22,588 nucleotides of DNA from Alectryocaccomicrobium faecavium (lineage in GTDB: Bacteria; Bacillota; Clostridia; Christensenellales; Aristaeellaceae), in the NCBI GenBank assembly GCA_018713425.1, contig DVOT01000089.1, positions 1 through 22,588 on the forward strand, written 5' to 3'. The position numbers were made by a program, and so were the translations under genes. Each line of letters starts with the position of its first letter. Within the stretch, counting starts at the first letter, position 1. Under the pieces are notes generated by a model, which saw nothing but the letters and a program-made list of their open reading frames with translations, made no database searches and was not told where the DNA came from. Shown in pieces: positions 13,794 through 20,276 of this stretch.

Positions 13794-14478
13794 CCTCCAC
13801 ACTCCCTTCCGAGAGCTGCCCATCGAGAATCTTCACAATGCGGCTGGCGTTTTTGGCGATGTTGCCGTCGTGCGTGATCATCACGATCGTGTGCCCCTGC
13901 GCGTTGATTTCCCGAAAGAGCTGCATCACCTGGCGGCCCGTTTGCTGATCGAGCGCGCCGGTCGGCTCATCGGCCAGGAGCAAGTTGGGCTGCGTCACCA
14001 TGGCGCGCGCGATGGCCACGCGCTGTTGCTGCCCGCCGGAAAGCTGGTTGGGATAGTGGTCCAGCTTATCGCCCAGGCCCACCAGCTCCAGCATTTGCCG
14101 GGCGCGCTGCGCGCGCTGTGCGCCGCCTATGCCCGCGTACACCAGGGGCAGCTCCACGTTTTTCTGCGCCGTCATGCGGGGCAAAAGCTGAAATTGCTGA
14201 AAGATAAAGCCGATCTCCCGCGAGCGGATGCGCGCCAGTTCCTTTTCGCTCAGCGCGCGGATCAGTTGCCCATCCAGGATGTATTCGCCCGAAGTGGGCG
14301 TATCCAGGCAGCCGATCAGGTTCATCAGCGTGGTTTTGCCGCTGCCAGAGGGGCCCAGGATGGAAAGGAACTCGCCCGGCTGGATGTCCAGGTCGATCCC
14401 CTTCAAAACCACCTGTTCTTCCCCACCCATGCGGTAGGATTTCACAATGTTCCGCATCCTGAAAAATTCACCGGCCAT
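13786..14478 (-). CDS. MacB/LolD-type ABC transporter ATP-binding protein
   Basis: A 230-residue cytoplasmic ATPase that drives the adjacent permease. Walker A is GPSGSGKT (42-49), the Q-loop is FIFQQFQLLP (91-100), the signature is LSGGQQQR (146-153), and Walker B is LLLADEP (166-172) with the D-loop TGALD. The H-loop ITHD is near 207. The 'LNLIGCLDxPTSG'-like stretch (MNLIGCLDTPTSGEYILDG) is characteristic of the LolD/MacB group. The length is standard. The gene starts 5 bp after the membrane-anchored adaptor and overlaps the permease start by 8 bp, so the three form one translated unit. Confidence 0.96.
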   Translation of the reverse strand: MAGEFFRMRNIVKSYRMGGEEQVVLKGIDLDIQPGEFLSILGPSGSGKTTLMNLIGCLDTPTSGEYILDGQLIRALSEKELARIRSREIGFIFQQFQLLPRMTAQKNVELPLVYAGIGGAQRAQRARQMLELVGLGDKLDHYPNQLSGGQQQRVAIARAMVTQPNLLLADEPTGALDQQTGRQVMQLFREINAQGHTIVMITHDGNIAKNASRIVKILDGQLSEGSVEDA

Positions 14479-14483
14479 GGCCT

Positions 14484-15335
14484 TTAGCCCCCTGTCATGC
14501 CCATCATATCGAGCACGCTGCGCCGGATGTACACCGTTTCCCCCGCGGAAACGCCGCTGAGAATCTGCACGGAAGTGCCGTCGTTGATGCCCACCGTGAC
14601 GGGCACCTGCACATATTCCCTGCCGCTGAGCTTGAGCACATAGGGCTGGTTGTAGGCGTCGAACTGCAGCGCGTCCATGGATACGACCACCACGTTTTCC
14701 ACGGATTCGTTCAGCACCTTGGCGCTCACCTTCATGCCCGGCAGCAGTTCCACCTCGGTATCCGCGGCGATGGTCGCCTCGAAATACGCAACGTCGCCGG
14801 ACTGCTGGGCGATCTTGCTGATGCGCGTGATCTGCCCCTCAAAGCTCTCGCCCAGCGCGTCCACCGTCACGAGCGCTTCGTCGCCCACGGCCACGGCGTT
14901 CACGTCGTATTCGTCGATTTTCACGATGATCTCCAGCGCATCGAAATCCACAATTTCCACCACGGGACTGCCCGCCGCCACAGCCTCGTCCACCGAGGCG
15001 TTCACCGCCGTCACCTCGCCCGCGATTTCCGCCGAAAGCAGCGTTCCATCGGACAGGCGCGCCAGCGCGTCCCCCTTGGCGACCACATCGCCTTCCGCCA
15101 CATAGATTTCGCGCACCGTGGCGGCGCTATAGGCCGCCGCCTGCTGGCTTTCCTTTACCGCGACATTTCCCGTAAAATTGTAATATGTAGCGATGTTGCC
15201 CAGGCGGCTGGTTTCGCTCTCGTAATAGCCGCCGCGCATGCTGCCCGTCCCCGAAGACGAGAGGAACCAATACACCGCCACCGCTAGGATGGCCACCAAA
15301 ATGATGAGCCCAACAATGATCTTCTTCTTTTTCAC
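14484..15335 (-). CDS. Membrane-anchored MacA/HlyD-type adaptor (GTG start)
   Basis: This 283-residue adaptor of the ABC exporter has an N-terminal basic stretch and one membrane segment (KKIIVGLIILVAILAVAVYW, about 5-24), so it is anchored with its body outside. The lipoyl-like halves are at 'ATVREIYVAEGDVVAKGDAL' and 'SAEIAGEVTAVNASVDEAV'. A beta-barrel and membrane-proximal domain follow, ending 'GVSAGETVYIRRSVL'. The coiled-coil hairpin is almost absent, as in Gram-positive YknX-like adaptors. The frame runs upstream to 15431, but AAGGGAG lies 7 bases before a GTG at 15335 and the extra residues would fall across the promoter, so I take GTG as the start. It is the first gene of the exporter unit. 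Confidence 0.9.
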   Translation of the reverse strand: MKKKKIIVGLIILVAILAVAVYWFLSSSGTGSMRGGYYESETSRLGNIATYYNFTGNVAVKESQQAAAYSAATVREIYVAEGDVVAKGDALARLSDGTLLSAEIAGEVTAVNASVDEAVAAGSPVVEIVDFDALEIIVKIDEYDVNAVAVGDEALVTVDALGESFEGQITRISKIAQQSGDVAYFEATIAADTEVELLPGMKVSAKVLNESVENVVVVSMDALQFDAYNQPYVLKLSGREYVQVPVTVGINDGTSVQILSGVSAGETVYIRRSVLDMMGMTGG

Positions 15336-15368
15336 AATAAGGCTCCCTTCCGAATTTTGATCGTACTT

Positions 15369-15377
15369 ATGATAGCA
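15369..15377 (-). promoter_or_regulatory. Extended -10 promoter of the exporter unit
   Basis: The minus strand reads TGCTATCAT, a TGn-extended -10 box about 34 bases from the GTG start of the adaptor. The -35 region is weak (no TTGACA-like hexamer at 17 bp). The spacing to the gene and the upstream terminator support it. Confidence 0.55.
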
Positions 15378-15429
15378 GAAGATTTTGACGGCTCTGTGAT
15401 GGCAAAGAGGAGATTTTCGGATTTTCCAC

Positions 15430-15463
15430 AAAAAACCGCCGTACAGGTTTTCCTATACGACGG
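15430..15463 (-). terminator. Rho-independent terminator of the transporter/peptidase unit
   Basis: On the minus strand a 12-bp stem (arms 15436-15447 and 15452-15463, two G-U pairs) closes an AAAA loop and runs straight into six U residues (15430-15435). It lies 22 bp past the peptidase stop and just upstream of the exporter promoter, so it separates the two units cleanly. Confidence 0.92.
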
Positions 15464-15485
15464 ATGCAAGGCAAGCCACGCGGCG

Positions 15486-16502
15486 CTAAGATCGCGCAGC
15501 GAACATTTTAAAGGTTTCCTCGAACAAAATCATGTGGGAACGCAAAATCTGCCCGCAATCCCAGATGGGTTCGTTGCCATCCCGCAGGCCTTCGTTGCTC
15601 TCAAAGCAAGCGCTCACCGCGCCGCAAACGTGGTGCAGCGCGCTGACCAGGTTAAAGGAAGGCGGCGTTTCGCCGTGCGGCTGGCCGGGCAAATCGCGCA
15701 CCGTGAACCACAGGCCTTCGCGCCGCGCGCGGGCGTCGCAGCGAAGCGCCAGCGCGCGCACCGCCTCGTTGACCTCCCTGGGCACATAATTGGGCTGCAA
15801 CAGATCGTTGGCCGAATTGGAACCGCCGTGCAATTGCAAAACGCAACTGGCAAATTCCGCCGCGCACAGATCCAGCAGCGCCTGGGTTTCCGCCGCCATG
15901 GGATGAAAGAAATTGTCGTGCATCAAATTGACGCCCGCGTCGTTAAAGTAGCCGCCCAAAAAGCCCGCGCCCCGCATGGGGTGGCGCGCCTTGCATTCCG
16001 GCCAGCCGCACAGGGAGCCATCCGCCCAATTGCCCTGGCCCCAGTGGCGCAGTTCCGCCGAGGAAAGCCCCACCATGCTATCCGGCTCCACGCGGGCGCG
16101 GCCATCCGGATTGGCGATGGGCACCAGCACCACGCGCAGGCCTTCCGCAGCGCGCAGCAGGCCGGGATTTTCGCCTCCCGCCAGGTCTTTGCCCGTTTCC
16201 AGCAGCGAAATCAGGTTGGCAATGGCCGCCACGCCCTCGGTTTCCTGCGCGTGTACGGCCCCGATGAGCACCACGGTGTTCGTGCGCCCCTCCAGCGGCG
16301 CGTAGTAGGCCCGGTTGTGCGCCCCGCAGGCGGAGCTATAATTGGCCTGGCTGGCGATGCGCGGGCGCGGCCCATACGCCAGCGCCAGCACATCGCGCCC
16401 GCCCGGCGTTTTGCACAGCGCGCGCTTTTCCGCCTTGCGCGCGCCATCGTACAGCGCCTGGATGGCGCTGTTGCTCGTTTGCCACCATTTCGGCGTATCC
16501 AT
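15486..16502 (-). CDS. M14-family zinc metallocarboxypeptidase
   Basis: This 338-residue M14 peptidase removes C-terminal residues or cleaves peptide/amide bonds in cell-wall-type peptides. The zinc motif HAQE (His84, Glu87, HxxE) sits after the 'VVLIGAVHAQE' strand. The substrate-binding NPDGR is at 131-135. The third ligand is His225 in LQLHGG, and the likely catalytic Glu is 301 in CFESNEG. No signal peptide or membrane segment is visible, so it should be cytoplasmic and act on imported substrate. An AAAGGAG element stands 10 bases before the ATG, and the gene follows the last permease by 15 bp. The length and motif order fit the succinylglutamate desuccinylase/MpaA-like and carboxypeptidase branches. 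Which branch is undecided. Confidence 0.88.
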   Translation of the reverse strand: MDTPKWWQTSNSAIQALYDGARKAEKRALCKTPGGRDVLALAYGPRPRIASQANYSSACGAHNRAYYAPLEGRTNTVVLIGAVHAQETEGVAAIANLISLLETGKDLAGGENPGLLRAAEGLRVVLVPIANPDGRARVEPDSMVGLSSAELRHWGQGNWADGSLCGWPECKARHPMRGAGFLGGYFNDAGVNLMHDNFFHPMAAETQALLDLCAAEFASCVLQLHGGSNSANDLLQPNYVPREVNEAVRALALRCDARARREGLWFTVRDLPGQPHGETPPSFNLVSALHHVCGAVSACFESNEGLRDGNEPIWDCGQILRSHMILFEETFKMFAARS

Positions 16503-16517
16503 TCTTTGTATTCTCCT

Positions 16518-17405
16518 TTATCCTTTGATCGCGCCCAGCATAACGCCCTTCACGAAGAACTTCTGCAAAAACGGATAAATGATGATGATCGGCAGCGTGG
16601 ACACGATGATCGAGGCATACTTCACCGCCTCGGAATAGGCGGCAAAATCGTCAAACCCCGAAGTGACCGTATCCAAATTGGAAGAGCCCGAAATGAGGAT
16701 TTCGCGCAAAATCACCTGCAAAGGATACAGATCGCGGTTGCGCAAATAGATGATGGCCGGCATATAGCTGTTCCAACTGCCCACCAGGATGTACAGCGCG
16801 ATGACCGCGATCACGGCTTTGGAAAGCGGCACGATGATCCGCGTGAGGATCACAAAATCGTTCGCGCCATCTAGCCGCGCGGATTCTTCCAGGCTGGCGG
16901 GAATGCCGCGGAAATACGACATCATCACGATCAGATTGTAGCTGCTCAAAAGCCCCGGCAAAATCATGGCCCAGCGCGTATCCACCAATTTCATCCGGGC
17001 GACCACCAAATACGTGGGAATCAGGCCGCCGCCAAAAAACATGGTGACCGTGACCAGCGAAAGCATAAACCGGTTGCCCGGCAAGTAAGAGCGCGTGAAC
17101 ACAAACGCGCCCGCGATGGACAGCGCCAGGCCCAGGATGGTGGAGGCGGAAACGTAAATCAGCGTGTTGCCGTAGCTCCGCCACAGCATGGTGTGTTCCA
17201 GAATGATGCCATACGCTTCCGTGGAAAAGCCGCGCGGCCACAGAAGCAGCGTGCTGCCATTATAAAGTTCCACCGGGTTGCTGAAGGAGGCGACGATGAC
17301 ATACCAGCACGGATACAGCGTGACGATCATCACCAAAACGAGCAGGGCATAAATCACAACATTGAGGCACTTGTCGCTTGCCTTTTGCGATTCCACAACC
17401 GCCAT
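16518..17405 (-). CDS. LplC/YtcP-type ABC transporter permease
   Basis: A 295-residue inner permease of the carbohydrate-uptake-1 class. Six hydrophobic segments are spread over the chain. The EAA cytoplasmic loop is ESARLDGANDFVILTRIIVP (about 172-191). 'TLYPCWYVIVASFSNP' near the start and the ending 'PFLQKFFVKGVMLGAIKG' are characteristic of the LplC/YtcP subfamily. GGAGGGGG precedes the ATG. It lies 14 bp after its partner permease. No ATPase gene is in the unit; such systems commonly share a multi-sugar ATPase (MsmK type) encoded elsewhere. The substrate class (oligosaccharide, uronate or glycopeptide) is not set by this subunit. Confidence 0.94.
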   Translation of the reverse strand: MAVVESQKASDKCLNVVIYALLVLVMIVTLYPCWYVIVASFSNPVELYNGSTLLLWPRGFSTEAYGIILEHTMLWRSYGNTLIYVSASTILGLALSIAGAFVFTRSYLPGNRFMLSLVTVTMFFGGGLIPTYLVVARMKLVDTRWAMILPGLLSSYNLIVMMSYFRGIPASLEESARLDGANDFVILTRIIVPLSKAVIAVIALYILVGSWNSYMPAIIYLRNRDLYPLQVILREILISGSSNLDTVTSGFDDFAAYSEAVKYASIIVSTLPIIIIYPFLQKFFVKGVMLGAIKG

Positions 17406-17419
17406 TGCCTTCCCCCTCC

Positions 17420-18358
17420 TTAAAACAGCCCGCGCTGGCCGATGCGCTTGCTGAACCGGTCCGCCGCAATCAACAAAATGAAATTGATCACGGAATTCAT
17501 CAAGCCCACAGCCGTGGCAAAGCTATATTCGCCGTCGATCAGGCCGCGCCGGTACACATAGGTGGAAATTACATCCGCCGTTTCGTAAATCGTGGGGTTG
17601 TACAGCAGGATGATCTTCTCATAGCCCACGGACATCAGGCTGCCGATGCGCAAAATCAGCAAAATGGTGATCGTGGGCGCGATCCCGGGCAGCGTTACAT
17701 GCCAGATGCGGCGCAGGCGGCTGGCGCCATCCACCGTGGCGGCTTCGTACAGTTCCGCGTCGATGCCGGCAAAGGCCGCCATATAAATGATGGAATCCCA
17801 GCCCACATTCTGCCAGATCCCGGAAATGATATATATGGGATAAAACCAGGCCGGCTGCGTGAGCCAATTGACCCCGCCGCCGCCAAACAGGCCCAAAATT
17901 TCATTGAACAAGCCCCGGGTGGCGCAAAAATCGCGCACCATGGAACAAATGACCACCAGGGAGATAAAATGCGGCACGTAAGTAATGGTCTGCACGGTCT
18001 TTTTGAACCGCGCCTGCTTCACCTCGTTGAGCAACAAGGCCAGCAGAATGGGCGCCGGAAAGCCGAAGATCAGCCCCAGCACGCTGATGGAAAGCGTATT
18101 GCGAATGGTTGGCCAGGCGTAAATTGACTGAAAGAAATCCCAAAAGTTTTCCAGGCCCACCCAGTCGCTGCGCAAAATCCCCCGCGTGACCCGATAATCC
18201 TGGAAGGCAATCACCACGCCGAACATCGGCAGATAGTGGAACAAAATATAGTATAGCATCACCGGCAGCGCCAGGGCGTACAAAATCCAGTGGCGCCTGA
18301 TGGCCTGGGCAAAGCGCCCGAGCGCGTTTTGCCGTGCGTGCGCAATTTGCATACGCAT
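17420..18358 (-). CDS. LplB-type ABC transporter permease
   Basis: A 312-residue permease that pairs with the LplC-type subunit. Six membrane segments begin with 'WILYALALPVMLYYILFHYLP', shortened here to its LPVMLYYILFHYLPMFG core, typical of LplB. The EAA loop is ELYEAATVDGASRLRRIWHV, followed by TLPGI. The end 'FSKRIGQRGLF' is the usual C-terminus of the group. The frame extends to 18457 without support. I took the ATG at 18358, with GAGG 8 bases before it. A second ATG two codons later (18352), with AGGGGG 6 bases upstream, is an equally possible start. The gap to the solute-binding gene holds a strong hairpin. Confidence 0.93.
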   Translation of the reverse strand: MRMQIAHARQNALGRFAQAIRRHWILYALALPVMLYYILFHYLPMFGVVIAFQDYRVTRGILRSDWVGLENFWDFFQSIYAWPTIRNTLSISVLGLIFGFPAPILLALLLNEVKQARFKKTVQTITYVPHFISLVVICSMVRDFCATRGLFNEILGLFGGGGVNWLTQPAWFYPIYIISGIWQNVGWDSIIYMAAFAGIDAELYEAATVDGASRLRRIWHVTLPGIAPTITILLILRIGSLMSVGYEKIILLYNPTIYETADVISTYVYRRGLIDGEYSFATAVGLMNSVINFILLIAADRFSKRIGQRGLF

Positions 18359-18375
18359 CCCCCTATCCTCTGTGT

Positions 18376-18408
18376 GCCGGCGCGGGGCATGTTGTTCCCC
18401 GCGCCGGC
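18376..18408 (-). promoter_or_regulatory. Intercistronic hairpin between the binding-protein and permease genes
   Basis: Perfect 12-bp arms (18376-18387 and 18397-18408) enclose a 9-base loop, 8 bp past the binding-protein stop. No U-tract follows on the minus strand. Such stems commonly protect the 3' end of a binding-protein message and let less permease be made than binding protein. Confidence 0.7.
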
Positions 18409-18416
18409 CAGCATGC

Positions 18417-20000
18417 TTAAGCGATAAACCGGTCGTAAGCCGCCTGATAGATTTCAATCACGCGTTCGATGCCCATATCGCGCAGGGTCTGCTGGATGTT
18501 CGGGATTTCCTCCAGGCTCACCTGCCCGTTCACGAGCCTGCTCAACTGCGTGGAAACATAGGTTTCAATATCCACGAGCATGTCGTTCACTTCTTCCGTC
18601 TCTTCCGCCGTGAGCGAAATGTTGGGCAGAATGCGGGAAGCGTCGTAATCGGATTCCCAACGGTCGGTGCCTTCCTTGGAATATTCGTGCAGCGTGGAGG
18701 CAAAGGCGTCGCTGCTCATCTGCATCGGGAAGGCGCTCAGGCCCTGCAAGCGGTAGAGATACGCAATGTCGCTCTCCGTCAGGTCTGGATGCTTGGCCAG
18801 GGCGTTGGTATAATCGTAATACGGCACGCCGTTTTCATCGAATTCAAACGATTCGCCTTCGATGCCAAAGTTCATCAGCAGGCTGCCTTCTTCGCCGTAG
18901 ATATAATCGAACCAGGTGAGCACCTTCTCCGGCTCGTCGCAAGCCGTGGTGATGACCGTGTCGCAAGAAGAGGTGATCTTGGAAACGTACAGATTGTGGA
19001 ACACGTAGGCGGGCGAATCCTCCGTAAGGCGGATGTTGTAGGTGCCCGTGGCCTTAAAGTCCGAAGTCTCCGCCATGGAGTTGTTCATCTTGGTGGGCTG
19101 CAAGCCGTATTCAAAGCCCACCATATTGTTCATAAATTTGCCGTCCAGCGCGTCGCGGTCCTGGGTTTCATAGTCCGGATCCAGCATGCCGCGGGCATAC
19201 AGGTCGTGCAGGAAGGTGATCGCCTCGGTGAATTCCGGCTCCAGCATGCCGTGCGTCACCTTGCCGTCGATCTGCATAAAATCATAGGTGATGCCCCAGG
19301 GCCACATCAAATCATAAGGAGAAAAGTTCTGCGACATGGGCTCGTAGCCGGAAATGGCCCACTCATCGTCCGCGTCGCCGTTGCCGTTCATGTCGTTTTC
19401 CTGCACCAGCTCAAAATAGGTCATCAATTCATCGATGGTGTTGGGATATTCTTCGATGCCCAGTTGCTTCATCCAGTCCTCGCGCACGATGGGGCCGGAG
19501 AAGGGAACGTTGTGGTTGAACTCCGTGAGATAGAACATGTGCCCGTCCACAGACACGTTCTGCACGCCATAGGGCATGCTCTGCAAAATGGCGTAATAGT
19601 TGGGCATGTATTCGGGGATCATTTCGGTGAGGTCGTAGATCACACCGTCGTCATACCACTGGAACAGGCCGCCGCTGATGCCCTTCCAATTGCCCATAAC
19701 GATCACGTCCGGAAGGCTGCCGGACGCCACCATCAGGTTCACCTGCGAAACCATGTCCGCGCCTGCGGAAGGATGGGAAAATTCCACATGCGTGCCTGTG
19801 CGCTTTTCTAGCTCCTGGAAAACATACAATTCGCCATAATTGTTGACGCCGATCTTTGCGATATGGTCGCTCAGGGGGCAGTAAATGGAAAAAGTCTCCG
19901 GATATGGGCTGGACTCTTCCGCCAGCGCCCAGGAACCCGTGCAAGCCATAACAGCCAGCGCCAAGACCAAAGCCGCGATTCTCTTGTGCATACTTTCCAT
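18417..20000 (-). CDS. LplA/YtcQ-type extracellular solute-binding protein
   Basis: A 527-residue substrate-binding protein that captures the ligand outside the cell. The signal peptide is at about 1-27. A cysteine at 20 (AVMAC) gives a poor lipobox, and ALA/EE (25-28) is an equally good signal peptidase I site, so lipidation is uncertain. An EF-hand-like loop DMNGNGDADDE (203-213) should bind calcium, a known trait of this family. The C-terminus 'VIEIYQAAYDRF' is standard for the LplA/YtcQ group. I chose the ATG at 20000, since AGGTG lies 5 bases before it. ATG 19991 (MHKR) is the alternative. The longer frame to 20231 crosses the promoter. It is the first gene of the unit. Confidence 0.92.
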   Translation of the reverse strand: MESMHKRIAALVLALAVMACTGSWALAEESSPYPETFSIYCPLSDHIAKIGVNNYGELYVFQELEKRTGTHVEFSHPSAGADMVSQVNLMVASGSLPDVIVMGNWKGISGGLFQWYDDGVIYDLTEMIPEYMPNYYAILQSMPYGVQNVSVDGHMFYLTEFNHNVPFSGPIVREDWMKQLGIEEYPNTIDELMTYFELVQENDMNGNGDADDEWAISGYEPMSQNFSPYDLMWPWGITYDFMQIDGKVTHGMLEPEFTEAITFLHDLYARGMLDPDYETQDRDALDGKFMNNMVGFEYGLQPTKMNNSMAETSDFKATGTYNIRLTEDSPAYVFHNLYVSKITSSCDTVITTACDEPEKVLTWFDYIYGEEGSLLMNFGIEGESFEFDENGVPYYDYTNALAKHPDLTESDIAYLYRLQGLSAFPMQMSSDAFASTLHEYSKEGTDRWESDYDASRILPNISLTAEETEEVNDMLVDIETYVSTQLSRLVNGQVSLEEIPNIQQTLRDMGIERVIEIYQAAYDRFIA

Positions 20001-20053
20001 CCTCTCACCTCTCAATGTTTTTGTTCCGAAACCTGCGTGGCCGCGTCCGGCCA

Positions 20054-20067
20054 CACCGCATGCGGTG
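20054..20067. promoter_or_regulatory. 14-bp perfect palindrome, candidate operator
   Basis: CACCGCATGCGGTG is its own reverse complement. It begins about six bases after the predicted transcription start of the binding-protein unit, where a bound protein would block RNA polymerase. The regulator is unknown. Confidence 0.5.
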
Positions 20068-20080
20068 AATACGCGTATCA
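20066..20080. promoter_or_regulatory. cre-like/LacI-type operator candidate over the transcription start
   Basis: TGAATACGCGTATCA contains the 10-bp palindrome ATACGCGTAT (20069-20078) with a central CG. It resembles a CcpA cre site (TGWAANCGNTNWCA) with one extra base and a mismatch. It spans the predicted start of transcription. Confidence 0.4.
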
Positions 20081-20108
20081 GTATAGCGAAACCTGCCCAA
20101 GGAAGCAA
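20080..20108 (-). promoter_or_regulatory. Promoter of the solute-binding protein/permease/peptidase unit
   Basis: On the minus strand a -35 box TTGCTT (20103-20108) and a -10 box TATACT (20080-20085) are separated by exactly 17 bases. The predicted start is near 20073, leaving a leader of about 73 bases before the ATG at 20000. Confidence 0.75.
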
Positions 20109-20276
20109 CGCCCAATCCTTGCCAGGCGCGCATTTTATTGGAATTTGCGCTTTACATGGCGTCACATATTTTGCAGCGCGTCTCAAATCTTGCGTTTCTC
20201 CTGGGCGTTGTGCAGGAATCGAGCAAATCACGATAGAATATATAGCCCATATTTTCGACCATAGGAGGGGACGTGC

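Noticed and set aside
18417..20000. Firm lipoprotein call for the solute-binding protein
   Set aside because: AVMAC is a poor lipobox and a signal peptidase I site follows closely, so anchoring was left open.
20211..20260. A defined promoter for the AraC-family regulator
   Set aside because: TTGTGC and TAGAAT are 20 bases apart and no better pair is present, so it is mentioned only as a weak candidate.
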